6,104 nucleotides of DNA from Verrucomicrobia bacterium UBA1731 (GTDB lineage: Bacteria; Verrucomicrobiota; Kiritimatiellia; RFP12; UBA1067). Both the position numbers and the translations under genes were made by a program. Location: the NCBI GenBank assembly GCA_002317575.1, contig DCIH01000049.1:714-6817 (forward strand), given 5' to 3'. Within the stretch, counting starts at the first letter, position 1; every line of letters begins with the position of its first letter. A model generated the notes under the pieces. That model saw only the letters and a list, made by a program, of their open reading frames with translations. It was not told the origin of the DNA and ran no database searches. Positions 1 to 5,968 of the stretch are shown one piece after another.

Positions 1-82
1 AGGGTGAGGGATTCGAACCCCCGGTCCCTTGCGGGACAACGGTTTTCAAGACCGCCGCGATCGACCGCTCCGCCAACCCTCC
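1..82 (-). tRNA. tRNA-Ser (anticodon UGA), 3' end cut by window edge
   Basis: Read on the minus strand, this folds as a class II tRNA. The acceptor strand GGAGGGT begins at 82. The anticodon stem CGGT/ACCG encloses the loop CTTGAAA, with anticodon TGA at 48-46. A long variable arm has a perfect 5-bp stem (37-33 with 28-24) closed by GCAA. The T arm GGGGG-TTCGAAT-CCCTC is intact. The long variable arm plus UGA anticodon identify a serine tRNA reading UCA and related UCN codons. The 3' acceptor strand should be ACCCTCC plus a discriminator base; only ACCCT lies inside the window, so about three bases are missing and an encoded CCA cannot be judged. The 5' end lies only 36 bases after the stop codon of the small coding gene upstream, so it may be transcribed from that gene's promoter and released by RNase P. 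Confidence 0.97.
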
Positions 83-89
83 AGACATC

Positions 90-103
90 GCGCCTTCCGG
101 CGC
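90..103 (-). other. Short GC hairpin between small ORF and tRNA-Ser
   Basis: On the minus strand GCGCC-GGAA-GGCGC forms a perfect 5-bp stem with a GGAA loop, 7 bases upstream of the tRNA 5' end. No U run follows, so it is not a convincing intrinsic terminator. It could act as a spacer or processing structure between the mRNA and the tRNA. The function is inference only. Confidence 0.3.
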
Positions 104-116
104 CGACGAAATGCCC

Positions 117-133
117 GCCTACAAACGGTAGGC
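117..133 (-). other. Hairpin spanning the stop codon of the small coiled-coil gene
   Basis: Minus-strand GCCTAC (133-128), loop CGTTT, GTAGGC (122-117) make a perfect 6-bp stem. The TAG stop codon (121-119) lies in its 3' arm. No U tract follows, so read-through into the downstream tRNA is expected. It might protect the mRNA 3' end after tRNA processing. Chance occurrence in GC-rich DNA is possible. Confidence 0.3.
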
Positions 134-523
134 CTGCATGAAATTGCCAAACTTGCGTTGCCGCTCGGCAAGCGCGTCGTTCCCGTTCGAAGCCTCGGGC
201 GCTTCTTCGATTTGCGAGGCCCGCACCTCGGCGGTGGCCGCGTCGAAATCGTAGGCCGCTTCGTCATCCTCCAGCGGTGGCAGCCCGCGACGCCGCAACT
301 CTTCGTTGACGGCGAGCTTCTGCTCTTTCGAGAAGCGCATGTTCAGCACCTGCTCGCGCGTAAGGCCCTGCTGCTCGAGAAACCGGTCCGTCTCCACGAT
401 GCGGAGATTGGCCTGCTCGACAAGCGCCCGCGAATCCGCGATGTTCTTGCGGATCTTCGCGAGATATTCGTTTATCTCGCGCTTCTTCGCCGCCTTCGCC
501 TCTTCTTCTTGTTCTGTCGTCAT
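119..523 (-). CDS. Small charged coiled-coil protein, function unknown (134 aa)
   Basis: I do not recognise the family. The product is very hydrophilic, with no cysteine, no signal peptide and no membrane segment, so a cytoplasmic protein is likely. Residues 3-52 are rich in Glu, Lys and Ala with hydrophobic residues at heptad-like spacing (INEYLAKI, IADSRALV, LRIVETDRFL), suggesting a helical coiled coil. Residues 54-84 (from LTREQVL to LPPLED) look like a compact conserved segment. Residues 85-112 are acidic and probably disordered, and the C-terminus QRKFGNFMQAYRL is basic and aromatic. The frame stays open upstream to a GTG at 571, but I start at ATG 523 because AGG lies 7 bases before it and the -10 element of a candidate promoter falls inside the extension. 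It is the last protein gene before the tRNA-Ser and is separated from mrp by 72 bases, so it is probably its own transcription unit. That it is a real gene is fairly sure; its role is not known. Confidence 0.75.
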   Translation of the reverse strand: MTTEQEEEAKAAKKREINEYLAKIRKNIADSRALVEQANLRIVETDRFLEQQGLTREQVLNMRFSKEQKLAVNEELRRRGLPPLEDDEAAYDFDAATAEVRASQIEEAPEASNGNDALAERQRKFGNFMQAYRL

Positions 524-561
524 GCAAAAACCTGCGCTGTCCAAGTGACGCGACGAAGCAG

Positions 562-590
562 ATATTACCACGTTCGCGCGCCGCCCGCAA
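562..590 (-). promoter_or_regulatory. Candidate sigma-70-type promoter for the small coiled-coil gene
   Basis: On the minus strand, TTGCGG (590-585) and TAATAT (567-562) are separated by exactly 17 bases, and TGG directly precedes the second hexamer, giving an extended -10 (TGnTAATAT). The -35 matches consensus at three of six bases and the -10 at four of six. The region is locally AT-richer than its surroundings. Initiation near 555 would give a leader of about 30 bases before the ATG at 523. It lies just after the mrp stop codon, in the only sizeable gap on this side of the window. It would also serve the downstream tRNA-Ser. Confidence 0.45.
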
Positions 591-595
591 GAACA

Positions 596-1408
596 TCACA
601 GCGACGCGGCGAGGTCGTCGAGCCAGCCGCCTTCGAGCGTCTCGACGGCGCCGGCGTCCACCGCCTGCGCAATCGCGGGATTGATCGGAATGCGCGCAAC
701 ATGTTCGATGCCGTACTTTTTCGCGAGTTCCTCAACGCGCGACGCGCCAAAAATCTCAAGCTTCTTGCCGCAGTCGGGACAGGTGAAGTAGCTCATGTTC
801 TCGACGAGACCGACGATTTTCTTCTTCATCATCTCGCACATGCGCACGGACTTCTCGACGATCATCCCCACGAGTTCCTGCGGCGACGCCACCACCACCA
901 CGCCGTCCACCGGCAAAGACTGAAAAACCGTCAGCGGCACGTCGCCCGTTCCCGGCGGCATGTCCACGAAGATGACGTCCTTTTCGCCCCAAAAGACGTC
1001 CGTCCAGAACTGACCCACGCAGCCCGCGATCACCGGACCGCGCCACACCACGGGATCGGCCGGATTCTCCACGAGCAGGTTGAGCGACATCACGTCGATG
1101 CCCGAGGTCGTCCTCTTCGGAATGATGCCGTTCTCGTCCTGACAGCATCCGCCGACCAGACCGAACGCCTTCGGGATGGACGGGCCCGTGACGTCCGCGT
1201 CGAGAACGCCGACCTTGAGCCCGCGTTTCGCCGCCGCCACCGCGAGAAGCGTCGTCACCAGCGACTTCCCGACGCCGCCCTTGCCGCTCGCCACGGCGAT
1301 CACCTTGCCCACCTTCGAACGGGCGTTCAGCTTCAACGAGAAATCGTGCGGCTTCCCCTTCTCGCCGCAGTTCTCGGAACAGTTGCTGCAATCGTGCGAA
1401 CAGGCCAT
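596..1408 (-). CDS. mrp: Mrp/NBP35-family Fe-S cluster carrier ATPase (270 aa)
   Basis: A cytoplasmic P-loop ATPase of the Mrp/ApbC/NBP35 family, which holds a [4Fe-4S] cluster at a dimer interface and passes it to apo-proteins. The deviant Walker A GKGGVGKS is at residues 42-49, the switch I-like LDADVTGPSIP follows at about 69-79, and the Walker B-like VDMPPGTGD is at 148-156. The cluster-bridging CPDC (Cys210 and Cys213) sits in the expected YFTCPDCG context. The N-terminus is Cys-rich (C-X3-C-X2-C-X3-C, residues 3-14), as in many Mrp proteins of anaerobes, and may bind a second cluster. I start at ATG 1408 because GGGGGAG lies 6 bases upstream. A GTG at 1429 would add seven residues and overlap the der stop codon. 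The gene is 17 bases behind der and is probably co-transcribed with it. It has family-normal length and no lesions. Confidence 0.95.
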   Translation of the reverse strand: MACSHDCSNCSENCGEKGKPHDFSLKLNARSKVGKVIAVASGKGGVGKSLVTTLLAVAAAKRGLKVGVLDADVTGPSIPKAFGLVGGCCQDENGIIPKRTTSGIDVMSLNLLVENPADPVVWRGPVIAGCVGQFWTDVFWGEKDVIFVDMPPGTGDVPLTVFQSLPVDGVVVVASPQELVGMIVEKSVRMCEMMKKKIVGLVENMSYFTCPDCGKKLEIFGASRVEELAKKYGIEHVARIPINPAIAQAVDAGAVETLEGGWLDDLAASL

Positions 1409-1425
1409 CTCCGTCTCCCCCCAGA

Positions 1426-2790
1426 TCACTTCTTCGTCGTCTTGAACTCGCTCACATCCTTGCGCGAACGGGCCTTCAGGAACATCCTCAGCGGCGCGCC
1501 TTCGAGGCCGAACCGCGCGCGGATCGCCTTTTCAAGATACGTCTTGTACGCCGGCACCACCAGCCCGGGATCGTTCACGAACAGGCGGATCGTAACGGGG
1601 TTCGTCCCCACCTGGAGACCGTAGTAGATCTTCAGCCGCTTGCCGTTGCGCATCGGCGCGAGCGTCTTCTTCGCGGCGACTTCGATCGTGCGGTTCAGTA
1701 CGCCCGTCGGCAGCGTCGTCTGCGCGGAACCCGCCGCAAGGTCGATCGCCTCCACCGTGCGGCGCACATTGTAGCCCGACTTCGCGCTGCAGTACACGAT
1801 CGGCGCGTACGACAGGAACGGCATCGACTTGCGGATCACCTCCGTCGCGTCCGACTCCTTCATACCCTTCTCGGTCGCCAGGTCCCACTTGTTCATCAGG
1901 AGCACGCAGGACTTCTGCGCGTCGATGATCTTGCCGGCGATGCGCATGTCCTGCTTCACGGGACCGAGCTCGGACTCCATCACCAGCACCACCACGTCGG
2001 CCTCTTCGATCGCCTTCTCGGTGCGGAAGAGCGAGAAGTTGTCCACGCTCGTCTTCGACATCTGCGTGTGGCTCTTCAGGCCCGCCGTGTCCACCAGCAC
2101 GTAGTGCCGGGCCGTCGGTCCCTCGCCGATCGTGAACGGCACGTCCACGGCGTCGCGCGTGGTGCCCGGAATGTCGGAGACGATCACGCGCTCGGCGTTC
2201 AGCAGCCGGTTGACGTACGAGCTCTTGCCCGCGTTCGGACGGCCCACGATCACCACGCGCAGCGGCTTCTTCGCGGTCTCTTCGACCTGCTCGGGGAGCT
2301 TGGCCGTCGCGAAATCGACGAGCGCCTGAACCCCGCGGCCGTGCTCCGCCGAAACGGGAAACACCGGCATGCCGAAACGGACGAACTCGTCCGCCTTCTC
2401 GTCGTCTTCGGGGCGGTCGCACTTGTTCGCGGCGATCACGCACGGACAGCCCGATTCGCGCACGCGCTTGAGCACCTCTTCGTCCAACGGCGTCACGCCG
2501 GCGCGTACGTCCAGCACCACCACGCACAAATCGGAATCGGACACCGCAAGCGCGGCCTGGCCGCGCGTCTCCTCGGCGAACGGATCCTCGGAACCCGGCG
2601 TCTTGTCGAACGCGATGCCGCCCGTGTCCACCAGGAAGAACCGCTTGCCGCCCGCGGTCACTTCGCGGGCCACGCGGTCGCGCGTGACGCCCGGCTGGTC
2701 GAACACGATCGCGATGCGCTGGCGCGCGATGCGATTGAACAACGCGCTCTTGCCGACATTCGGCCGGCCCACAATCGAAATGGTCGCCAT
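1426..2790 (-). CDS. der: Ribosome-assembly double GTPase Der/EngA (454 aa)
   Basis: Essential cytoplasmic GTPase needed for late 50S subunit maturation. It shows the diagnostic tandem G domains and a C-terminal KH-like domain. G domain 1 has GRPNVGKS (8-15), PGVTRD (33-38), DTGG (55-58), NKCD (122-125) and SAE (147-149). G domain 2 has GRPNAGKS (183-190), PGTTRD (208-213), DTAG (234-237), NKWD (300-303) and SAK (335-337). Residues from about 360 to 440 carry the KH-like RNA/partner-binding domain, including the typical KRLKIYYGLQVGT and LFVNDP segments. A basic, lysine-rich tail ends the protein. Start ATG 2790 has AAGGA 6 bases upstream, and the first residues lead straight into the first P-loop, as in the family. 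The length is normal. It sits 15 bases after corA and 17 before mrp, suggesting a corA-der-mrp transcript. No oddities in key residues. Confidence 0.98.
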   Translation of the reverse strand: MATISIVGRPNVGKSALFNRIARQRIAIVFDQPGVTRDRVAREVTAGGKRFFLVDTGGIAFDKTPGSEDPFAEETRGQAALAVSDSDLCVVVLDVRAGVTPLDEEVLKRVRESGCPCVIAANKCDRPEDDEKADEFVRFGMPVFPVSAEHGRGVQALVDFATAKLPEQVEETAKKPLRVVIVGRPNAGKSSYVNRLLNAERVIVSDIPGTTRDAVDVPFTIGEGPTARHYVLVDTAGLKSHTQMSKTSVDNFSLFRTEKAIEEADVVVLVMESELGPVKQDMRIAGKIIDAQKSCVLLMNKWDLATEKGMKESDATEVIRKSMPFLSYAPIVYCSAKSGYNVRRTVEAIDLAAGSAQTTLPTGVLNRTIEVAAKKTLAPMRNGKRLKIYYGLQVGTNPVTIRLFVNDPGLVVPAYKTYLEKAIRARFGLEGAPLRMFLKARSRKDVSEFKTTKK

Positions 2791-2805
2791 GCTGTTTCCT
2801 TCGTG

Positions 2806-3774
2806 TCAGAACACCCGCTGCTTGCGGAGATACCACAAAACGCCGCCGACGGCCATGAGCACCACGCCGCAGATCGCAGACAGCATCCAGAACACCCACT
2901 CGCCACCCTGCTGCGGATCGTCGACGAACGGCAGATTGACATTCATGCCGAAGGCCGACGTGATCACCGTGGGCACGGCCAGGAGCACCGTCGCCACCGC
3001 GAGCCACTTCATCACGCGGCTCAGGTTGTTGTTGATGAGCGACGCGAACGTGTCCATCGTGCCGTTCAGGATGTTGGCGTGGATGGTCGCCGTCTCGAGC
3101 GCCTGCTGGTATTCGACCGCCGCGTCGTCGAGGAAATCGCGGTCGTCCTCGGTCATGTTCAGCTGGCGCGCGTGGTCGAGCCGGTTGATGAGGATGTTGT
3201 CCGCCTTCAGCGAGGTCGAGAAGTACACCAGCGCCTTCTGGTAGGTCAGGAGCTTCAACAGCGCCTCGTTCGAGATGGACTCGTGGAGGTCGTCCTCGAG
3301 CTTCTCCGTGCGCGCGTGCATGTCGCGCAAATAGCGGAGGAAAAGCACGGCCGCGTGCCACAGCAGACGGAACAGGAAGCGATTCTGCTCCTGCGGCGGA
3401 CACACACGGCGGATCTGGTCAAGGAACGCGCCCGTCACGGGCGTGGACTGCGAACAGATCGTGATCACGGAATCGCCGAACAGCACCACGCCCAACGGCA
3501 GCGTCTCGTACGGGAGCACGGTGTCGTCGTCCTCTTCGCCGCGCACCGGATACGGCACGTGCACGATGACCAGGTGGAAGCCATCTTCGGATTCGAAACG
3601 CGGACGTTCTTCGCGGTCGAGCGGGTCGGTGAGGAAGTCCCGCGGCACCTGCGCGTACGAAAGGACCTTCTCGAGTTCCGCCGTAGTGGGCTCGGACAGG
3701 TTGATCCAGCACGACGGGGCGAACTCAGGCGTCTCCTTCAACCCGCCGTTGTCCCACTTATAGATCGTCATCAT
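2806..3774 (-). CDS. corA: CorA-family divalent cation (Mg2+/Co2+) transport protein (322 aa)
   Basis: Inner-membrane channel of the CorA/MIT family, a homopentamer that imports Mg2+ and often Co2+ or Ni2+. The large soluble N-terminal part (about 1-250) contains the beta-rich funnel domain and then long helices, including the charged stretch RDMHARTEKLEDDLHESIS near 150-168. Two C-terminal membrane helices follow at about 256-274 and 293-315, joined by a short loop. The family signature GMN is at 276-278 in AFGMNVNLPF, at the end of the first helix, where it forms the outer mouth of the pore. The short basic tail (YLRKQRVF) is cytoplasmic. AAGGAGG precedes the first ATG by 6 bases; a second ATG follows immediately at 3771, and either could be used. 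The start codon lies inside a predicted helix with upstream leader bases. Its exact ion preference cannot be told from sequence. Confidence 0.95.
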   Translation of the reverse strand: MMTIYKWDNGGLKETPEFAPSCWINLSEPTTAELEKVLSYAQVPRDFLTDPLDREERPRFESEDGFHLVIVHVPYPVRGEEDDDTVLPYETLPLGVVLFGDSVITICSQSTPVTGAFLDQIRRVCPPQEQNRFLFRLLWHAAVLFLRYLRDMHARTEKLEDDLHESISNEALLKLLTYQKALVYFSTSLKADNILINRLDHARQLNMTEDDRDFLDDAAVEYQQALETATIHANILNGTMDTFASLINNNLSRVMKWLAVATVLLAVPTVITSAFGMNVNLPFVDDPQQGGEWVFWMLSAICGVVLMAVGGVLWYLRKQRVF

Positions 3775-3821
3775 GCCAAACCTCCTTCCCCTTCGAAAAA
3801 AAACGCGTGTAGTTTGGCACG
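3772..3821 (-). promoter_or_regulatory. Long-loop helix covering the corA start codon
   Basis: In the minus-strand RNA, CGUGCCAAAC (3821-3812) can pair with GUUUGGCAUG (3781-3772) over ten consecutive positions, nine Watson-Crick and one G-U. The 3' arm contains the corA AUG (3774-3772), and the AAGGAGG ribosome site abuts it in the 30-base loop. Such pairing would hide the start codon, as in translational thermometers or leader switches. No known class (for example the M-box) is recognisable, and the leader is too short for one. The pairing is seen; regulation is inferred. Confidence 0.4.
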
Positions 3822-3824
3822 GCG
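3796..3824 (-). terminator. Candidate intrinsic terminator after the fucose operon
   Basis: Minus-strand CG (3824-3823), a bulged C, then CGUG (3821-3818), loop CCAAACUA and CACGCG (3809-3804) form a 6-bp stem with one bulge, followed directly by eight U (3803-3796). The stem is short for a strong terminator, so partial read-through into corA is possible. It lies 26 bases past the stop codon of the nucleotidylyltransferase gene, the expected place for the end of that operon. Confidence 0.45.
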
Positions 3825-3849
3825 AACCGAAAAAAGCAACCCCAAAGTT

Positions 3850-4911
3850 TCAGCGCATACGGGCGAGGCGGACGGCGTTGACATGCGGCACGAGTTCCTT
3901 GAGCGACACCCGCTTCCCGTCCAGACGGAAAAGCTTCCTCTCCCACTTGCCGTCTTCCTTGAAGTTGTCGTCCAGCCCGTAACGGACTTCCGTCCAACCG
4001 GCGCGGCCGACCGGCAGCACCGCGAGACATTCGTTCTTCGCGAGACGCACCTTCTTCGGCCAGTCCGCGGGCACGCCCGTGACGATGTTGCCGCCCGCCA
4101 GATCCATCTTCCCGCGCGGCAGCCCGCACGCGTCGAGATGAACGCCATCCTTGCCCAACAGCGCCAACAATTCACGGCTCGTCCCCACATGGAACAGATC
4201 CCCGCGCCTGGCCACATGCGCCCAGAACGGCGCAAAACCCCGCACCAGTTCGGCGGCGAACCGCTCGTACAGATCGCCCATCTTCCATCCGGCCGCCAGC
4301 GTTCTTTCCGCGGTCGGCGCGTCGATCCAGAAGATGCCCGTGTCCACGGCCAGCTTGCCGCGGCGGAACGCGCCAGACGCCTCCGCCGCGGCCCGGGACG
4401 GCTTCTGCAGAAAATTCCGCACGCGGCCGTCGCGGTCCGCCACATACACGCCGTGCCGGGACGCCTGTTCGTAGTCGTCCCAATAACCGACGCCCGTCAC
4501 GCCGGGACGCGAAAAATCGGCCGCTTCGTAGTCGAAGCGCGGCGCAACATCGCCGCACACGACGAGCACGCCCGCCTCCGGCAGCGCGAGACGCGACATA
4601 TTCCGGACGATTTCGTCGAACATCGCGCCGCCCTTGAGCGGAATGAACGCCTTGCCGCGCGCGGCGTAGCCAGGCGTCCGCCGCGCGTCGCCGCCGGAAT
4701 GGCAGATGAGCGTGCGCTTCGTCAGGTCGATTTTCGCGAGCGCGCGCACCGTCGCACCCAAACTGCCCACCCGCCGGCCGCCTGGATCGGAAAGCGCCAG
4801 CGTCTTCACGCGCGGATCGAGGCGCCCGTCCTTTTGGCGTCGCACGAGTTCCGCCCGGTAGCCGCGGGCCTGCGCGCCGTTCGCCGCGGTGAGGACGATC
4901 GCGTCAAACAA
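3850..4911 (-). CDS. Fucose-1-phosphate guanylyltransferase, Fkp N-terminal-half type (353 aa)
   Basis: Predicted to join L-fucose-1-phosphate to GTP, giving GDP-L-fucose and pyrophosphate. Similarity follows the N-terminal half of Bacteroides Fkp and plant FKGP in order: DPGGRRVGSLGAT (42-54, nucleotide-binding loop), HSGGDARRTPGYAARGKAFIPL (71-92), CGDV (119-122), HGVYVADR (153-160), LQKPS (168-172), FHVGTSRELL (240-249), IVTGVP (276-281) and YGLDDNFK (311-318). The last third corresponds to the left-handed beta-helix region; the linker and kinase parts of Fkp are absent. The start is a TTG at 4911 with GGAGG 8 bases upstream, overlapping the kinase stop by 8 nt. No nearby in-frame ATG or GTG fits. 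A hairpin covers that ribosome site, which suggests translation coupled to the kinase. The family is clear; fucose rather than another sugar phosphate (for example D-arabinose or heptose) is inferred from the paired kinase. Confidence 0.85.
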   Translation of the reverse strand: MFDAIVLTAANGAQARGYRAELVRRQKDGRLDPRVKTLALSDPGGRRVGSLGATVRALAKIDLTKRTLICHSGGDARRTPGYAARGKAFIPLKGGAMFDEIVRNMSRLALPEAGVLVVCGDVAPRFDYEAADFSRPGVTGVGYWDDYEQASRHGVYVADRDGRVRNFLQKPSRAAAEASGAFRRGKLAVDTGIFWIDAPTAERTLAAGWKMGDLYERFAAELVRGFAPFWAHVARRGDLFHVGTSRELLALLGKDGVHLDACGLPRGKMDLAGGNIVTGVPADWPKKVRLAKNECLAVLPVGRAGWTEVRYGLDDNFKEDGKWERKLFRLDGKRVSLKELVPHVNAVRLARMR

Positions 4912-5968
4912 AGCGGAGCCCTCCGCCGTCGATCTCGAAATCGTAGAATTTGGATGCCTTGCACGCGGGCCGCTTTGTGAGGCGACTCACGATTTCGCGC
5001 TTCGCAGCCGCGCTTTTGGCGAGGATGAACATGAAACCGCCACCGCCCGCACCCGCGAGCGTCACGGCGCGCGTCCACGGCGCCACGCGCGCAATCGCGT
5101 GCTCCACGCGATCGTTCGTACTGCCGGGATCCATCGCCTTTTTGAGCATCCAGTATTCGTTCACCGCGGACGCGAGATGCATCCAATCGCCGCGCTTGAG
5201 CGCGCGAAAGCAACGCTCCGCGCCCGCCTTGAGCGCCTCAACGCGCGCGACGCCCTCCTCGCCGTCGGCGGCGAAATTCGCGAGCACGCCCCGGAGAACA
5301 TTGCGCGCCATGCGCTTCTCGCCCGTAAAATACAGAAGCCCGCGCGCCTTCAGGAAACGCGCCGCACGCGCCTCCTCTCGGACCGTCAGGCGTTCCCAGC
5401 CGACGTTCTGCCGCGCGCCTTTCGCCGAGCGGAGGATCTTGACGCCCGGCACGAGCGCGCCCATCTGGTCTTCCCAACCGCCGCCCGTGCGCATCTCCTG
5501 CTCGAGCTCGAGCACCAGATCGCGGACGCGCGCGACGTCGTGCCGGCGTCCCGCCAGACGCTCCAGCGCCGACACGAGGCACGCGCCGAGAATGGAGCTC
5601 GTCCCGAGGCCGCTACCCTTCGGCAGGTCGGACGACAATTCGATTTCAAGACCGCCGCGCGCCAGCGTCCAGCCCGTCACGGTCAACGCGCTCTTCACGA
5701 GCGCGCACCAGTCGTGCGGATCGGAATGGTCGGCAATCTCCGCGTCCGACGAAAGCTCGCGCATCTTGCGCAGGTCGAGACTCTTGACGAGAACGCCGCT
5801 GGGGCGGCGACAGACGCGCACATGGATTGGAAGCCGCCCGGAAAGTTTCACCGCCGCAGCGACGACCGTTCCACCCAGCGCGTTGCAGATGGGCGGCGTG
5901 TCGCTCCACCCGCCCGCCAGGTCGATCCGGGCGGGCGCGCGGACTTCGACGGCGGCGGAACGCTTCAC
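4904..5968 (-). CDS. L-fucokinase, GHMP kinase of Fkp C-terminal-half type (354 aa)
   Basis: Predicted cytoplasmic ATP-dependent kinase making L-fucose-1-phosphate. GHMP motifs are complete: RAPARIDLAGGWSDTPP (10-26, sugar-binding motif 1), the ATP loop PKGSGLGTSS (116-125), TGGGWEDQ (161-168, with the likely catalytic Asp167), and motif 3 LAGAGGGG (304-311). The wording of these motifs is that of the kinase half of Fkp/FKGP rather than galactokinase or mevalonate kinase. The start is GTG 5968, whose GTGA overlaps the stop codon of the upstream gene. I see no good ribosome site, so reinitiation by ribosomes finishing that gene is likely. The conserved motif begins at residue 10, so a later start is excluded. 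It overlaps the guanylyltransferase gene by 8 nt, and the two proteins probably act in sequence. A related alternative is a D-glycero-D-manno-heptose-7-phosphate kinase (HddA-like), less likely given the partner gene. Confidence 0.87.
   Translation of the reverse strand: MKRSAAVEVRAPARIDLAGGWSDTPPICNALGGTVVAAAVKLSGRLPIHVRVCRRPSGVLVKSLDLRKMRELSSDAEIADHSDPHDWCALVKSALTVTGWTLARGGLEIELSSDLPKGSGLGTSSILGACLVSALERLAGRRHDVARVRDLVLELEQEMRTGGGWEDQMGALVPGVKILRSAKGARQNVGWERLTVREEARAARFLKARGLLYFTGEKRMARNVLRGVLANFAADGEEGVARVEALKAGAERCFRALKRGDWMHLASAVNEYWMLKKAMDPGSTNDRVEHAIARVAPWTRAVTLAGAGGGGFMFILAKSAAAKREIVSRLTKRPACKASKFYDFEIDGGGLRFV
4913..4926 (-). promoter_or_regulatory. Hairpin hiding the guanylyltransferase ribosome-binding site
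   Basis: Minus-strand GCGGA (4926-4922), GGGC, TCCGC (4917-4913) is a perfect 5-bp hairpin (6 bp if a 2-base loop were allowed). The GGAGG ribosome site for the TTG start at 4911 lies at 4924-4920, inside it. The hairpin is within the last codons of the kinase gene, so translating ribosomes would open it. This is the usual design for translational coupling. The structure is read directly; the effect is inferred. Confidence 0.45.

Noticed and set aside
121..150. TTGGCA (150-145, minus strand) as a -35 box for a separate tRNA-Ser promoter
   Set aside because: No acceptable -10 hexamer is found 16-18 bases downstream, and the sequence lies inside the small coding gene.
524..571. N-terminal extension of the small coiled-coil gene to a GTG at 571
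   Set aside because: The extension contains the candidate -10 element, has no ribosome site, and is unlike the rest of the protein. ATG 523 has AGG at a good distance.
29..1624. Plus-strand open frame of 531 codons across the tRNA, the small gene and mrp
   Set aside because: It runs through a tRNA and antisense to mrp and der, and has an Arg/His-rich composition without motifs. It is explained by base composition.
3807..3841. TTGCTT with CAAACT 18 bases downstream as a corA promoter on the minus strand
   Set aside because: Both hexamers match consensus at only about half their positions and the spacing is not ideal. It is too weak to call, although a start here would matter for the leader-helix idea.
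3775..3849. Magnesium (M-box) riboswitch ahead of corA
   Set aside because: The gap is only 75 bases and lacks the multi-helix architecture of the M-box; only the simple helices described are visible.
2068..4980. Very long open frame on the plus strand (970 codons) spanning der, corA and the guanylyltransferase gene
   Set aside because: It lies antisense to three genes with clear family motifs. Its product is Arg/His-rich low-complexity sequence with no recognisable domain, which is typical of an antisense frame in GC-rich coding DNA.
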